DNA of 64,000 nt from Isochrysis galbana (GCA_018136815.1 CM030938.1:1834202-1898201), one strand, 5' to 3'. Positions 31,500-42,217 are shown, counted from the stretch's first letter. Program-made: numbers and translations. Notes: generated by a model not told the origin, from the letters alone.

Positions 31500-31690
31500 T
31501 CTAGGATGAATGCGACAGCCGCACGGCCGCACCCCCGACACCAAAGGTAAAGGAATGAGGGGGGGAAGGCGAGGGGGCGGAGGGAAGGGAGATAAGGGCG
31601 GTGTCTGATGTGCAGTGGCAAAAGTAGGCGCTGTCTAGCAATAGGAATAGGTGTGTAGCCCTGAATCTTCAGATCTTTTTTTTAAGCGGC
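31500..31690 (-). repeat. Dispersed C-rich repeat family, copy 3
   Basis: Read on the minus strand it has AGGGCTACACACCTATTCC, GCTAGACAGCG, a CGCCCTTATCTCCC stretch and GGGGGTGCGGCC, matching copy 2 (9301-9470) in order over ~170 bp. Confidence 0.65.
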
Positions 31691-31714
31691 GGCTTGAAGC
31701 ACCTTGAAGGTTGA

Positions 31715-31765
31715 AGGTGCCTCGCGACATTTGAGTGCTCTGAGCTCCATATCTTACGGTAAATC
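31715..31765 (+). repeat. Dispersed repeat shared with 23006-23055
   Basis: AGGTGCCTCGCGACA, TTTGAGTGCTCTGAGCTC and ACGGTAAA in the same order as the other copy. Confidence 0.6.
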
Positions 31766-32064
31766 GACGTTCCACACATTGTAGACACACACACCCCGTC
31801 CTCGAGCCAACTGCGACATGCAGCCAGCACCTCCGCCCAAGGTGCCTCGCCGCTTGAGAGATACTAGTAGTAGTGTAGTAGTACATGCACGCAGATTCCG
31901 CAGAAGGGGGGCCCACTGCCCAATCGTCCGCTTAGACGTTGTTGGGACGACTCGGCGACGCAGCCATTTGCCATTTGGACCCCGAGGAAACAGGCACGCC
32001 CGCTTAGAGTCAAAAGAATAAACACAAGGAAAGAGCTTGGTATCGCTCACCAGCGCGCTCGAGA

Positions 32065-32577
32065 TCAATCATCAGTCACCTGAGGGAAGAGGGGGGCGGG
32101 CGGGCGGATGCACGCATCCACAGTGGGGCACTCGGCGATCTGGGGAACTACAGATTCGGCTACGCTGATGCCCCTCCTTCCCGACCCCCCCACAATTTCG
32201 AGCACAAACGAGGAGTCCCATGTCGCGACCGAGGTGAGACGCTGAGCTTCCTCCGAGATCAGGCCGAGATAGGCGCGGATGGAGCGTCCGAGCGCACACT
32301 GGACAGGGGAAGGAAACTTCTTGCGTAGCGCCGCGCATGGGAGGGAAGTCCCGATTGGGCGACGGGACGCTGTCCTTGAACGGCGCGTCGAAGCGAGGCG
32401 ATCGTCAGTGATCCTTTTTAGGATTTCTGAGGTCCCCAAACTGAAGCCTCTCACCCTTCCCCCACGCGTCCGTTGCACCCTCGCAACTGCTCTCACTCTC
32501 TCCCCGTCCGTGACTGAACCTCGCGAAGGCGCATCTCGCCCGCCGGTGGTGCTCGAGCACTCACGACCGGAGTTCAT
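32065..32577 (-). CDS. Hypothetical ORF, possible exon
   Basis: A 170-aa open frame. The second half (SIRAYLGLISEEAQRL, ATWDSSFVLEIVGG) looks protein-like, but no domain is recognised and the first half is Arg-rich. It could be one exon of a minus-strand gene. Low confidence. Confidence 0.25.
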   Translation of the reverse strand: MNSGRECSSTTGGRDAPSRGSVTDGERVRAVARVQRTRGGRVRGFSLGTSEILKRITDDRLASTRRSRTASRRPIGTSLPCAALRKKFPSPVQCALGRSIRAYLGLISEEAQRLTSVATWDSSFVLEIVGGSGRRGISVAESVVPQIAECPTVDACIRPPAPLFPQVTDD

Positions 32578-32639
32578 AGGTAAACGCCCATCATTATTCT
32601 TTGTTTAGGGGGACGAAATCTCCTTTGGAGCGGGGCCAT

Positions 32640-32860
32640 CGAGACGGGAGGCGAGAGAGAGAGAGAGAAAGAGTAGAGAACCGGTGACTCCATCGAGAGA
32701 GGAGAAGCAGGAAGGATTTTACAAGAAGAATCACGGGCGCCTTCTTCCTCGGTGGTTCTCTTCCGTGTCCAGGTTTTGCACCCTCAGCGACGAGCATAGA
32801 ACCGACGACGGAGAAGTCGAAAAAGTAAAACCTCGTGAGATAATTACTTGGGAGGGAGAG

Positions 32861-32916
<56 letters not shown>
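32640..32916 (+). repeat. GA tracts upstream of the 703-aa protein gene
   Basis: Short GA runs at ~32655-32670 and a (GA)n run at ~32862-32916 end about 100 bp before the ATG at 33022. Likely promoter or 5' UTR. Confidence 0.7.
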
Positions 32917-32922
<6 letters not shown>

Positions 32923-33021
32923 TGAGGAAGAGAGAGTGTGTGGCACAGTAGGACGCCGAGGGGCACGCCGAACGGGGAAGGGGGGGGGGAGAGACCTGGG
33001 GGGCCCTAAATATCCTCCTTC

Positions 33022-35133
33022 ATGGCCTCGCTCGTGGCAACCCCCCCCCCCTTCTCCTCTCTGCTTGAGGGGAGCCATCACCCCGCACGAGTCTACCAGG
33101 ACGGCATGTCGGATGCTCAGGACTTGACCGACGTCCATCCCAAGCCGGAAAACGCCACGGTCTCCGAGGGCAAGGCCAGGCAGCCAACTCCTCGCCAGGA
33201 TCTGCCTCAAGGTCTCGAAGCCACACCTCATCCTCTCATGGACAAGGAAGGCTGGCAGACAACCACCTTTCAAAATCAGCAGGTCCAGAATTCGATCGCA
33301 AATGGCCACGAGCACCGGCCCGGTGTCCGGGAATGCTCACGTGCTGGCATCGATCAGGGGGACAATGGACTTGTGAGCGCACGTGCCCCTTCGATTGGCA
33401 TTCCTGAGGCTGGACATGATGAGGCGTGTTCGATGCATGATAGCGAGATCATGAAGCATCAAAACTGTCCACAAACGGCTGAGCTACCAGTGGATGCCAC
33501 TGTCCACAATCCGACAGGTTACCGGGACCTCAAGTACCGATCAACCAACACGGCCCATCCAGCTCAAGCCATGGGAACCTACGTTGCTCAAGGCCAGTCC
33601 GACAGTCAGATTCGCCTGGCATCTGGCTGTGTACCGTCGGCTTCCATCTTGCTGCAAGAACAAGAACGCGCTACAAGCACGGCGTTTTGTCCATCTGCGC
33701 AGTCTACCGCCGACGGCATCTGTCCTGCTCGAGCTACGCAAAACGGGCCCGACCAGTCTTTCGTGCGGCGTCCTTTCTTGGAGATCCAACGTCCGCGATC
33801 TACGGACAAAAGGAGCCACACCCTTCCTCCACCGACTGCGCCGATTCTTCCCTCCAATCCTCTCGCCTTGAGGCAGCTCCTTACAGCGGTTAGCAATCAG
33901 GGAGGCACCGAGATGGACGGTCAACGCCCTGTCGTTGTCTCCAACAACGCACCACCCTTGATGTCGCCACAACCCCATGCGCACAGCATGTTGCGAACAT
34001 GGCCGCAGCCAGGGGCCCATGCCAACACTGCAATGGCGAACTATATTGCACCTGTCAGTCCTCCCAATCGTATTGTGCCAATTGCGTCCGGATTCAGCAC
34101 TCAAAGCCAGCAGTCCGATGCGATGCCCATGCAGCCGGCCTATCAGTCCTACGTTGGCAGTAAGATTCATTCTATGGTGGAGGATGACATGCAGAACAGA
34201 TACTCGACTGCGGCTCACCCGGGCGTTCAGAGCGCAGCTTGGAGCCTTGGAGCACCGCTAGTCAATGCATCTTCTGCCGACTACAGCTACAAGCATCCGC
34301 CGTCTCAAATGCTGCAGCAACCTCAGCACCGGCAACTTGCACCCACAGCTGCCCCAGCCATGGTGCAACACAATCACCAAGTCGCCAATGAAGCTCCGTC
34401 TGGATATCATGCGGCTGCGAGGCCGCGCGTTCCGAGCACAATGTGGGAGCCCGACGTGCCGATGATGACCACGCCTACCGACTGCTACAGCTATGGTAGT
34501 GCCTCCGGTCCACCTCAGCAGCAGCCACCTCAAATGCCTCAGCAAGCCATGTATCACCTGTTGGCGCCTACTGCCGACCTAGCCAACATGCGTCCTCCCG
34601 CTCATCAAGGCGCAAGCGAGGTCCCACCCGGGTATCAAGTTGTATCACAGACCGGCCCTGATGCAAGTTCGTGGGTTCCAGGAGTCCCGCTGGTAGCATC
34701 GCCCTATGGCGATTACGGTTACCATAGGGCTGCTCACGGTCCATTGCTGCATCAACGATCTCATGTTCTTCAACTGCCCACAAACCAGGCACTCGCCCCT
34801 GCCGGCTGCTCAGTAAGCATGGACGCCAACCACCAAGTCGTAGCTCCCGTTGCGCCAGCACCTGCCCCGCAAAATGAACGGTTCAGCTCACACAATTCGG
34901 CGTTCACTTGGTGCTCCCAACCGGCATGTGAACAACCTCTTCCCGCAATGTACAATCAAGGTGAATACATTGTTTCCCCGACGTCGAACACCTACTGTGC
35001 CAGCGCCCCTCCGGCCCAAGCGATGCCATACATCACGGCAGGCCCATGTGGAGTGCTGGGCCGTCGGGGAAGATCGCCCATCCAGGAACCTCCGTGCACA
35101 CGGCCAAGACTAGCGTGGACCCCAGGGTGCTAA
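33022..35133 (+). CDS. 703-aa Gln/Pro/Ala-rich protein with three ~75-residue repeats
   Basis: A single long ORF from MASLVATPPPFSS. There are no membrane segments or enzyme motifs; it is rich in Q, P, A, S and H and probably largely disordered. From ~residue 385 to 620 three degenerate units follow one another. Each has a W (AAWSLGAPLV, TMWEPDVPMM, SSWVPGVPLV), then a Tyr-rich DYSY/CYSYGS/DYGYH segment, a Q/P/M stretch, an LAPTA/LAPAG turn and a HxxxxEAPSGY/EVPPGY or HQVV end. The first 380 residues lack the repeat. Length and uninterrupted frame in moderately GC DNA argue for a real gene. A transcription-factor-like or condensate-forming protein is possible but unproven. Confidence 0.65.
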   Translation: MASLVATPPPFSSLLEGSHHPARVYQDGMSDAQDLTDVHPKPENATVSEGKARQPTPRQDLPQGLEATPHPLMDKEGWQTTTFQNQQVQNSIANGHEHRPGVRECSRAGIDQGDNGLVSARAPSIGIPEAGHDEACSMHDSEIMKHQNCPQTAELPVDATVHNPTGYRDLKYRSTNTAHPAQAMGTYVAQGQSDSQIRLASGCVPSASILLQEQERATSTAFCPSAQSTADGICPARATQNGPDQSFVRRPFLEIQRPRSTDKRSHTLPPPTAPILPSNPLALRQLLTAVSNQGGTEMDGQRPVVVSNNAPPLMSPQPHAHSMLRTWPQPGAHANTAMANYIAPVSPPNRIVPIASGFSTQSQQSDAMPMQPAYQSYVGSKIHSMVEDDMQNRYSTAAHPGVQSAAWSLGAPLVNASSADYSYKHPPSQMLQQPQHRQLAPTAAPAMVQHNHQVANEAPSGYHAAARPRVPSTMWEPDVPMMTTPTDCYSYGSASGPPQQQPPQMPQQAMYHLLAPTADLANMRPPAHQGASEVPPGYQVVSQTGPDASSWVPGVPLVASPYGDYGYHRAAHGPLLHQRSHVLQLPTNQALAPAGCSVSMDANHQVVAPVAPAPAPQNERFSSHNSAFTWCSQPACEQPLPAMYNQGEYIVSPTSNTYCASAPPAQAMPYITAGPCGVLGRRGRSPIQEPPCTRPRLAWTPGC

Positions 35134-35584
35134 TATTTGCACCTTCTTTCGCGGGCGTTGCAGCCGTCACACTCGTTCACCAATTAGCGGAACGCACTTG
35201 GTTGATCATTCTAAATGGTACATGAAGGTGATCCGAGCATCTGCATTCATGCACATCTACGTGACCTTCTGCGTACTAATTTCCAGATCTACGATCTCAA
35301 TGCCAGTAGAGCTCTACGGAAGTGAAGGTGGGCTGTGTGTTTTAGTGCCTAAGGTGAGGACGAATGATTGAAAAAGTGTCATGTGAGGTGATGAATGAGA
35401 GGATATCGAAATCGAGCAATGGCGATACGCGAGCCACGAGAAGAAGGGCGCGGGCCGCATTAGCATTAATATTTCGAGATTATACCGCCACGAACTTCGC
35501 CGTACACGTGTGCAACGGAGAGTGTGGGGTGTCGGACACCCCCGCGCTCCGCACGCTCACGCTTGGCAGCTATACCCACCGAGA

Positions 35585-35710
35585 AGGTGCAACCTGAGGT
35601 CCAGTTTTTTTCACCCCCGCATCCCCTATTTTGGGGTATGACCATAGGAGCACCCACACTTTGGAGGGTAGACCGGCGACTCGCCACCCGCCACCCCTCA
35701 TTTCAGGTAC
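35585..35710 (-). repeat. Dispersed repeat shared with 13125-13246
   Basis: The reverse complement matches the plus-strand copy at 13125-13246 in the order GGTTGCACCTTC, AGTGTGGGTGCTCC, GGCGAGT and CTGAAATGAG. It lies directly before the next repeat and may be part of the same composite element. Confidence 0.65.
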
Positions 35711-35727
35711 TCCTTTGAGGCGCACTC

Positions 35728-36215
35728 AGAGGCTGCAACCTCAGGTTTGGTTGTTTTTTTTACAAATGCCCCGTGAATAGGACATAAAAAAAATTTCAGG
35801 ACCCCCCTACCCCCCCCTACCCCCCCCTCCCCCCCCTCCCCCCCCCCTACGCCCCCCCCTTCTGTACCCCCCCCCCCTGTTTCTTTGCCTCTCCTCTCGC
35901 GCCCATGTCCCTCCTCCGTCCAGTGGACAGTGCATCGGAGCCCGAGGCGGAGTGCGCACTTGCGCTCGCGCGCATGCACCAGGGCCCCTGGTGCCCACTG
36001 AGCGCCATGGGATGCCTGCACATGCGCACACCTCCTACCACCCTGGCAGAAACCCAGCGCTGCTGCTCGCGCAAGTTTGCGACAATGCATGATCTCAGGG
36101 CACACGCTGCGGCCGAGGCCGAGGCCGAGCATGCGCATCATGCAGTGATGCGCGCGATCGACAGTCTTCAGAGCGCGCAAGCAAGGGTCGGCTGGGCTGC
36201 GACTGTCTCATCAAG
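35728..36215 (+). repeat. ~490-bp repeat, copy A (inverted copy at 44784-45291)
   Basis: Starts GAGGCTGCAACCTCAGG, passes a C-rich segment with many runs, then a well-conserved GTGGACAGTGCATCGGAGCC-to-TCATCAAGCGC part. The inverted copy shows the same text with few differences. The plus strand here can be translated as MSLLRPVDSASEPEAECALA and onward, and the same frame is open in the other copy, with differences that mostly preserve the protein, so the element may carry a small coding segment. A CSRKFATMHDLRAHA stretch is faintly zinc-finger-like. Function unknown. Confidence 0.7.
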
Positions 36216-36384
36216 CGCCTGCATGTGGCCGACGCTCAATGCGCCACCAATGCCAACCACTGACCAATTGCAATGGCTGTGCGTCTCCCTCAACCTCAAG
36301 GGCCGGGTGCCAAGGCGCTGGACCCGCACTGCATTCGCACGTCGGCAAGAGTCTCGTCGGGCGGCCCTGTGTCGGCTGCGCATG

Positions 36385-36428
36385 GCGTATTTGGAAACGA
36401 GGGGTACCAAATGAAGGCAAACGACCTT
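36385..36428 (+). repeat. 44-bp perfect inverted repeat, left arm
   Basis: GCGTATTTGGAAACGAGGGG through GGCAAACGACCTT is the exact reverse complement of 41931-41974. The arms are 5.5 kb apart and enclose the assembly gap, a LINE remnant and the coiled-coil gene. Left-arm sequence ends 23 bp before the N run. Confidence 0.9.
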
Positions 36429-36451
36429 AGTCGGTCTTTCATTTTTTTATT

Positions 36452-36551
36452 NNNNNNNNNNNNNNNNNNNNNNNNNNNNNNNNNNNNNNNNNNNNNNNNN
36501 NNNNNNNNNNNNNNNNNNNNNNNNNNNNNNNNNNNNNNNNNNNNNNNNNNN
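36452..36551. other. Assembly gap (100 N)
   Basis: A run of exactly 100 N, the usual placeholder for a gap of unknown size. Order and distance across it are uncertain. Confidence 1.
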
Positions 36552-36875
36552 TTGTGTCGTTGTCCTTCCGTGGTCCGGTGTGAACCCCGCTATCGCTATC
36601 GCTTCTATGGTCTTGAAGATTTGCTGAGTAGCAGCGGGGCATCTGGCTAAATGAATGGGTCGAGCTTTCACGGTGTTTTCCGCATAGTCTGCCGCCCTTC
36701 GTGGCCGCCGCGGCGATGCGGCTTCACGTGCCCATTCTTTTGTGGGTGATGTGCTTGAAGCTTGAAGTGTAGATGTATTTCTGGGTATTTTAGAATAGGG
36801 AGGGTGTGTAAGTATAAGTTGGCCACATGTTTATTCCACTCTTCGTGGGTTAGGTTAATTTTTCGGGCCCATGTT

Positions 36876-37888
36876 TTACGTGCCGGTTGTGGCGTGTTGC
36901 GTGTTGCCGTGGGAGTTTTTCCCCAACTCCCGTGTTATGTCTGATACCGTGACGCGGTCGAGTTGTGTTTCGTCGTTAATTGTGTATTCGTCCGCTAGCG
37001 GGTATTCCATGTATTTTGGGCCTTTTAGCCCGTTTGCTTCCCCATCTAGCAAGAGGATGGTATTACCGGCGGTTTCTTCCTGGCACGCGACTCCTGCCCG
37101 GTAAGCTGGTTCTCCTAGATAGTTTGTGTTGGTGTGGATCCAAATGTTGTTCATCTTGGTGATGTAAGTTTCGTTTTCGGACACCCTAATCTTGCGCGGG
37201 ATTTCAATGTCTGCCGCGGTGTCGCGCGGGTTGATGTCGCTTGGTTGGCCATGTCTGGTTGGGCTCTGGGCTGTGGCGTCGGGTTCGATTTTGCCTTTTC
37301 CTTTTCGAGCGAGGAGGCCCGAGGCGTGTTGAGCTATCGTCGCCCACGAGTCCAGAGTCCAGAAATGCTTCTTTAGATACTTTGCTTTTGCTTCCCGCGT
37401 GTTCGAATACTTCCGGGAGGTGGTCGAGGTATTGTGCGCATTCTTCTTTATTCGTGTAGGGTGTGTTGGGGTGCCGTTATCTTTGAATACGTTGTGCACG
37501 ACATGCGCGTGGAGGGATTGCCACAGGCTAATCCATGTGGTACGCATATGTGGCGGTTGCTCGATCGGGTTGTGCCACAACGGTTGCGAAAGAGCTCCTT
37601 CTCTCGATAGGCGCGAACGTTGAATGTCGAGCGTTCTAAAGGTATTTAGCGCGTCTCTCCAGAACGCCGGAAGCGCCGGGTTACCTCTAGGGCTGCGTGT
37701 GAGAGTGGCGGTGGGTATCGTGGAGAAGACCGCGCCTCGGCCCAGACCGGTGCGGTAAAAAACCACGCGTCTAGCCCATATTTCCAAGTGGCTTTCCTCG
37801 CGTTGAGGTAGTTGCCAGTCAAGATCCACTTAGCCTGTAGGGCTTTTATGTGCTCCGTCCACTTAAGGAGGCCAGTCCCCATCCCCAT
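36876..37888 (-). pseudogene. Non-LTR retrotransposon ORF2, C-terminal remnant
   Basis: Two overlapping minus-strand frames. The upstream one (37646-37888) has IKALQAKWILTGNYL then KATWKYGLDAWF, the conserved post-reverse-transcriptase segment of LINE ORF2 ('L-x-[AS]-K-W-[IV]-x-R-x-L...W-K'). About 150 bases later the coherent sequence is in a second frame (36876-37829): LPAFWRDALNTFRTLDIQR, SQPLWHNPI, then a long charged region to the stop. PLWHN is another LINE hallmark. The shift shows at least one indel. The catalytic YADD region and the endonuclease are not found in the flanking 37889-38250, so the copy is truncated. Confidence 0.65.
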
Positions 37889-38454
37889 CGTGCGTCGTCG
37901 CGCTGTGAGTATTATTTATGGGGTATTGTGGGTATTCCACCCACTGTGACTTTTTCCCTGTGTAGGGGCTTTCCCATAGAATCTTGTCTGTTGCTTTTTG
38001 GATTCTAACATGATAACCATTTGGGAGGCGCTAAGGTTAGCATCCAGTAATGTGTCGTGCCGTATACAATGTTTACTATGTTGGTGCCCTGCCGAAGATG
38101 GACATGTGTCGTGTGGCCGGCGCCATACTATATATACTTAGTTGACTTCGAACGCATAAGGCATAGCACCTTTTGCCTGAATTCTCTCGATAGAGCACGC
38201 CCCATCCCCTAGCTATAACTAAGCGAGAGCCCACCGCCACTGCATGGCGCCTAGGCGACGCCCACATTTTGCTTCAAGACCAGCTGCAATTGCGTCTCGG
38301 CCATTCGGCTCTCGTCGCAAATATTAGCAATTGCGCATGCCCCACCCTGCATGAAGCCATCGAGTTTCATGCATGTGCTCCGATGCATGAATGGCATATT
38401 CCTCCCCTGCTCGGAGCGCACGGCGGAACAAACAACAGGCATGTGCTTGCTTGG
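37889..38454. other. Intergenic region
   Basis: AT-richer sequence between the LINE remnant and the coiled-coil gene. No supported gene. Confidence 0.4.
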
Positions 38455-41152
38455 TTACTCGTCCAGCTCCGCTTGATCCAGCCCGTTTTGCTTTGTCAGC
38501 TTGGTGGCTGCCTTGCCTATACTCCAATTGCGTATTTTCTCGGCTGCCCGTCGAGCATTTGCTTCCTCGAGCTTTGCAACACTCCTTTCCGCTCGCATAA
38601 GCGCACTCTTCAGCTCATCATTCGTGCGATTTGCAGACCTCATTTCCTCTAGGGTTTGCATGAACTCACGATTCAACTCAACGGATTCAGCCATCAATAC
38701 CTCATACCTGATAGGCAGGGCGCGGGGAAACGGCCATCAGAAAAAAGTGTGAGGCCAGTAGACTCTTGTCACGCTTCGAAGTAAAAGATCTCAAGGTGAC
38801 ATAGGGGGTATCCGTATGTGAAGGATATGAGCTTGGCTTGCAGTCCTGGTGTATTTGCCTATTCCCCTAACATGTCATGGAAACCCAGGGGGGGGCCGGC
38901 TTCGAAGTTCCGAACGCAATTGTGAACGCCTCGCGCGATCGGTCGGGTGTGCTCGAAAGTATGGATGCTGGCTCGACGGCTTGCTTGATGCGATTGACTG
39001 TGCCATTGCCACTACTCTCAATATTGTGCTATGTGCAGCTCCGAGAATTGCGTCAACGATGGACTCACAGATCCAGCTCGCACTCAACATGCGTCAAACC
39101 CCCGGCCAACGCATTCGCCCTCAATTTGAGAGCGCACGGGCTAGAGGGGGGTGGTCTTAGACGCGCACCGCAACTCCCACTTTGCTGCCATCTCCCTCGT
39201 CCGCTCAAGGTCACCGCGAATGATAGCCTGCTCCTTAACCAAACTATCGATCGCTGCAGTCTTCCGCCTGAGTGCATAGGGTCAGTGGTAAACAACATGC
39301 CCGGACACCGGGGGTCGTGTAGAGTAGAGATGAAGAGAACATAGGCCATGCAAAAAAAGTCGACCATGGTTGGGCGACAAGCATGCATTAAAATGAACTC
39401 AGCCCACAAAGGCGGCAAGCAGCGATGCAGCTTGCAAGCTTGCTCGGGCGCAAGGACAAGACAAATGCAGGCTACCGACTCTGAAGAGCGTGCTAGCACG
39501 TTCACCTCAATTGCTCCCTTGCTGACTCCAGGGTCTCCTCGAGCGCCGAGCTCTCCTCCGCTTGGGCGTCCAAGCGGCGAGCCACAGCGCCATGCTCGTC
39601 TCGGAGCGCTTGAATCGAGTCTTCAAGCCGTTCTGCAATCACGAAAAACGGCAGCCGCCTTGTCCCATCCTTGCCATCGGCAGCATCGCCTGCAGAATCT
39701 TCTGAGAAGTTGGTACCTACAGGCGATGTACATTCGAAAAAATAAGAACCACAAGGCGCTGAAAGAGCGTGATTGGGTTGTTGCCACGACCTGAGAACCA
39801 GTGCTTCACCTTGTGTAATCGTGGATCGATGGCTATCATGAGAAGAGGAGGACCAGCCAAAAGCAGACATTGCATCCGCCTTGTGAGAAAAGATGCATCG
39901 CGAGAGAGCAACGGTCAATCGGTGAATGATTGGTTCGACATCTGGCGAAACAACGCTTGCCATCTCTCTTAGAAGCCGGATGCAAGCACGAGCGACCTGA
40001 AAGCCCGAGAGGAAGTGTCAGGGTTAGCAATACTTCTTCATTTCGGTGTTGGAATGCGTATTGTATGTAAAAGCGTCGAGGCGGCATGCACTCAGGATGA
40101 GCTTGCACCTCAGCTGTTGGTCTCCCGTTAGCTGCTCGTTCTGCCCCGTCGAGCTCTTCAGCTACTGCAAGTGTGAATCGGAGTGTGTCCGATCGAAAAC
40201 CACTTGCAGTGGACGAGGCCGACGGTAAGTCAGCAGCAAACGATTGCCTGGGCGTCATTTGAGTAGTAGTATTGCTGTCGTTCTGGCACACGCACCGGTC
40301 AATTGCGCGGTTTGAGGCTGAACGTGCTGATGAAGCACGTGAGGTGGGGGCTGAAATGGCGACGCCGCGCATGGCAGCATCTCGTCGAATTGACGTCTCT
40401 CGCCACCAGATCGCTGGCTCACGGGACACTTCTGTTCTTGCTCCCAACTCCCCGTGAAGTCCGCTCCCGGCTTCCATGCATGACCTGCAGCTCGTATTCA
40501 CACGTGCGCGTTGTGCATCTTGTGGTAAGTAGGCGGGCAGCGGCGGCTTATCTCCAAGCGCTGCATAGCTGTCTATGCCATCTTCTCCAACCACACAGCA
40601 CTTCTCTTCCGTCGTTCGTAAATATGCCCCCCTTGATGTTTTTGACGTCCATTCGGCTGGAGTCATTGAACACGAGACGCGAGCAGACGAATCAGGTGGC
40701 TCATCCGATGAGCAAGACTGTGCACTATGCATCATTGAGCACAGCCGTCCGATGTCGGAAGTGATAGGATCTCGACGGCTGGGCAGGGCTGCGCGTCCAA
40801 CGCTGGCTCGTGCAGACAGGGAGCCCCGTCGACTGGCGGAATGCGCCGAAGGGGACTGCGGCCTTTCAGCGCTGGTCAAAGAAGTCACTACAGGCACTTG
40901 TGCAGTCTTGTTGCGCAACTGCGTTGCGCCCCTTTGGCGGCCCGCGCTGCGTACGAACTGGTAGGCCTCGTCAGGATTGAAGGTGGATGAACGGAGCGCA
41001 ACAGCTTCGGCCTTCTCCAATCTGGCAATATTCTGCATTGCCAGCTGGCCAGGCGTGGGCTTGGGGAGCAGCACAGAAGGCTGCATCGGCACTGAGACAT
41101 TCACTTGGAAGCGGCTCGTGCTCGAGGTTGCAGTGGGAGCGCGAGGGCCCAT
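38455..41152 (-). CDS. Six-exon coiled-coil protein of unknown function (614 aa)
   Basis: Proposed exons (minus): 40109-41152, 39810-39996, 39506-39716, 39169-39267, 39069-39119, 38455-38707. Every junction is GT..AG, and phases (0,1,2,2,2) match across all five introns, which strongly supports the model; the 51-bp fifth exon is the least certain. The N-terminal ~350 residues are Ser/Arg-rich and mostly disordered, with LAMQNIARLEKAEAVALR near residue 40. Exon 2 encodes a helical VARACIRLLREMASVVSPDV segment. Exons 3-6 form a nearly continuous coiled coil (ERLEDSIQALRDEHGAVARR, IIRGDLERTREMAAKWELR, FMQTLEEMRSANRTNDELKS). No signal peptide or motor domain. A scaffold, cytoskeletal or centrosomal role is plausible by composition only. 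Confidence 0.7.
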
Positions 41153-41429
41153 GCTCGCGGGTGATGAGGGTGCACGCCAGCTTAGAGACCGTAGAGTGTT
41201 TCAACGCGCGGCTACGAGTGAGAGGCGGAAGAAGGGGGAGGGGAGGGGGGGAGGGGGGAGGGAGGGAAGGGGGAGGCTGGCGGGGGAGCCGCCGCCGGCG
41301 GCCGTTTTCCGGCGGACCTGTCAACCAAAAAGAATACGACAAGAAAAGAGCAGAAGAACGAACGAACGAACAAAAGAACTTGAACTAATCTGGTCAGACC
41401 CGCCCCCCTTTCCCTTCCTGCTGGCTTTC

Positions 41430-41480
41430 AAAGTAGGGCGGTCAAACAGGGGCTTTTTAACTATTAGTAAGGGTTGGGCT
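41430..41480 (-). repeat. Dispersed TTTGACCGCCC-ended repeat, copy 2
   Basis: The minus strand reads CCCTTACTAATAGTTAAAAA...TGTTTGACCGCCCTA, like the ends at 2647, 45690 and 63310. The rest of 41153-41812 holds only G- and C-rich low-complexity sequence. Confidence 0.55.
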
Positions 41481-41812
41481 GCATTTTTTGACCGAGGCGC
41501 GATGCCCAATAAAAAACCTCCAGGGGGGGCCACCTTCCGCCACCAAAATCTTCGCCAAGAAATGGTGCGATTCGCTCCCCCTCTCCCCTCTCCCCCCCTC
41601 CTCCGTCACGCGCGCTCACGCTCTACCCATAAAGAATTGGCGCTCGCGCCCGCGGGGGGATCGATTCCTTTATATCTAAGCTACATTCGGCATTTGATTC
41701 CCGCCCGATGCCGATGCCGCGCCGTGTCGGGCTGCCGACAGTCCGACCACCCCACCACCCTCTGACCCTCTGGCATCATTGCTCATTGCCCGCTTGCCCG
41801 CGTAGCCCATCC

Positions 41813-41930
41813 AGTTCCTCATCACAGCGCGCGCACGCGGCTACCCTGACTACCGGAGACCTCGCCCCGACCATCCCGACCCGCCCCTCGCAGGATTTGC
41901 CCTCACTCGAACTCGGCATCGAGAACCAGG
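41813..41930 (+). repeat. Dispersed repeat shared with 3358-3480
   Basis: The same ordered words as the copy at 3358-3480 (CACGCGGCTACC, CCGACCATCCCGAC, CTCGAACTCGGCATCGAGAA). It stops exactly where the 44-bp inverted repeat begins. Confidence 0.6.
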
Positions 41931-41974
41931 AAGGTCGTTTGCCTTCATTTGGTACCCCTCGTTTCCAAATACGC
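41931..41974 (-). repeat. 44-bp perfect inverted repeat, right arm
   Basis: AAGGTCGTTTGCCTTCATTT through CCAAATACGC, the exact reverse complement of 36385-36428. Confidence 0.9.
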
Positions 41975-42058
41975 GAAAAACAAAAGGCCGCTTATCGGTT
42001 CGGGTTCAGCACCCGTAAAGATTGAACCGACAAGGCCCAGCAACATCAAATACAAAAA

Positions 42059-42087
42059 AGCTCGGTCCTAGGACACCGGGCCGAGCT
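42059..42087 (-). terminator. Terminator-like hairpin after the viral-like gene block
   Basis: On the minus strand, AGCTCGG and its complement CCGAGCT (plus 42081-42087 and 42059-42065) enclose a 15-base loop and are followed by TTTTTTG (the stem shares the first T). It sits ~130 bp downstream of the last minus-strand ORF of the block. Large DNA viruses of protists use 3' hairpins as transcript ends; that this one does so is inferred. Confidence 0.5.
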
Positions 42088-42217
42088 CACCATGAGGGCG
42101 CTCCTGCGAGCAAGGGGATGCATGGTTACTAGTGCGTGCCCCCCCTCGATGAAAATTCCAGCGGCCTCCTCGTCACGCATGACGTGGCCGCCGCGCAGCC
42201 GCATGCAGGACCTCTCC

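Noticed and set aside
36452-36551. ORFs spanning the N run
   Set aside because: The sequence is unknown there; X-containing translations carry no information.
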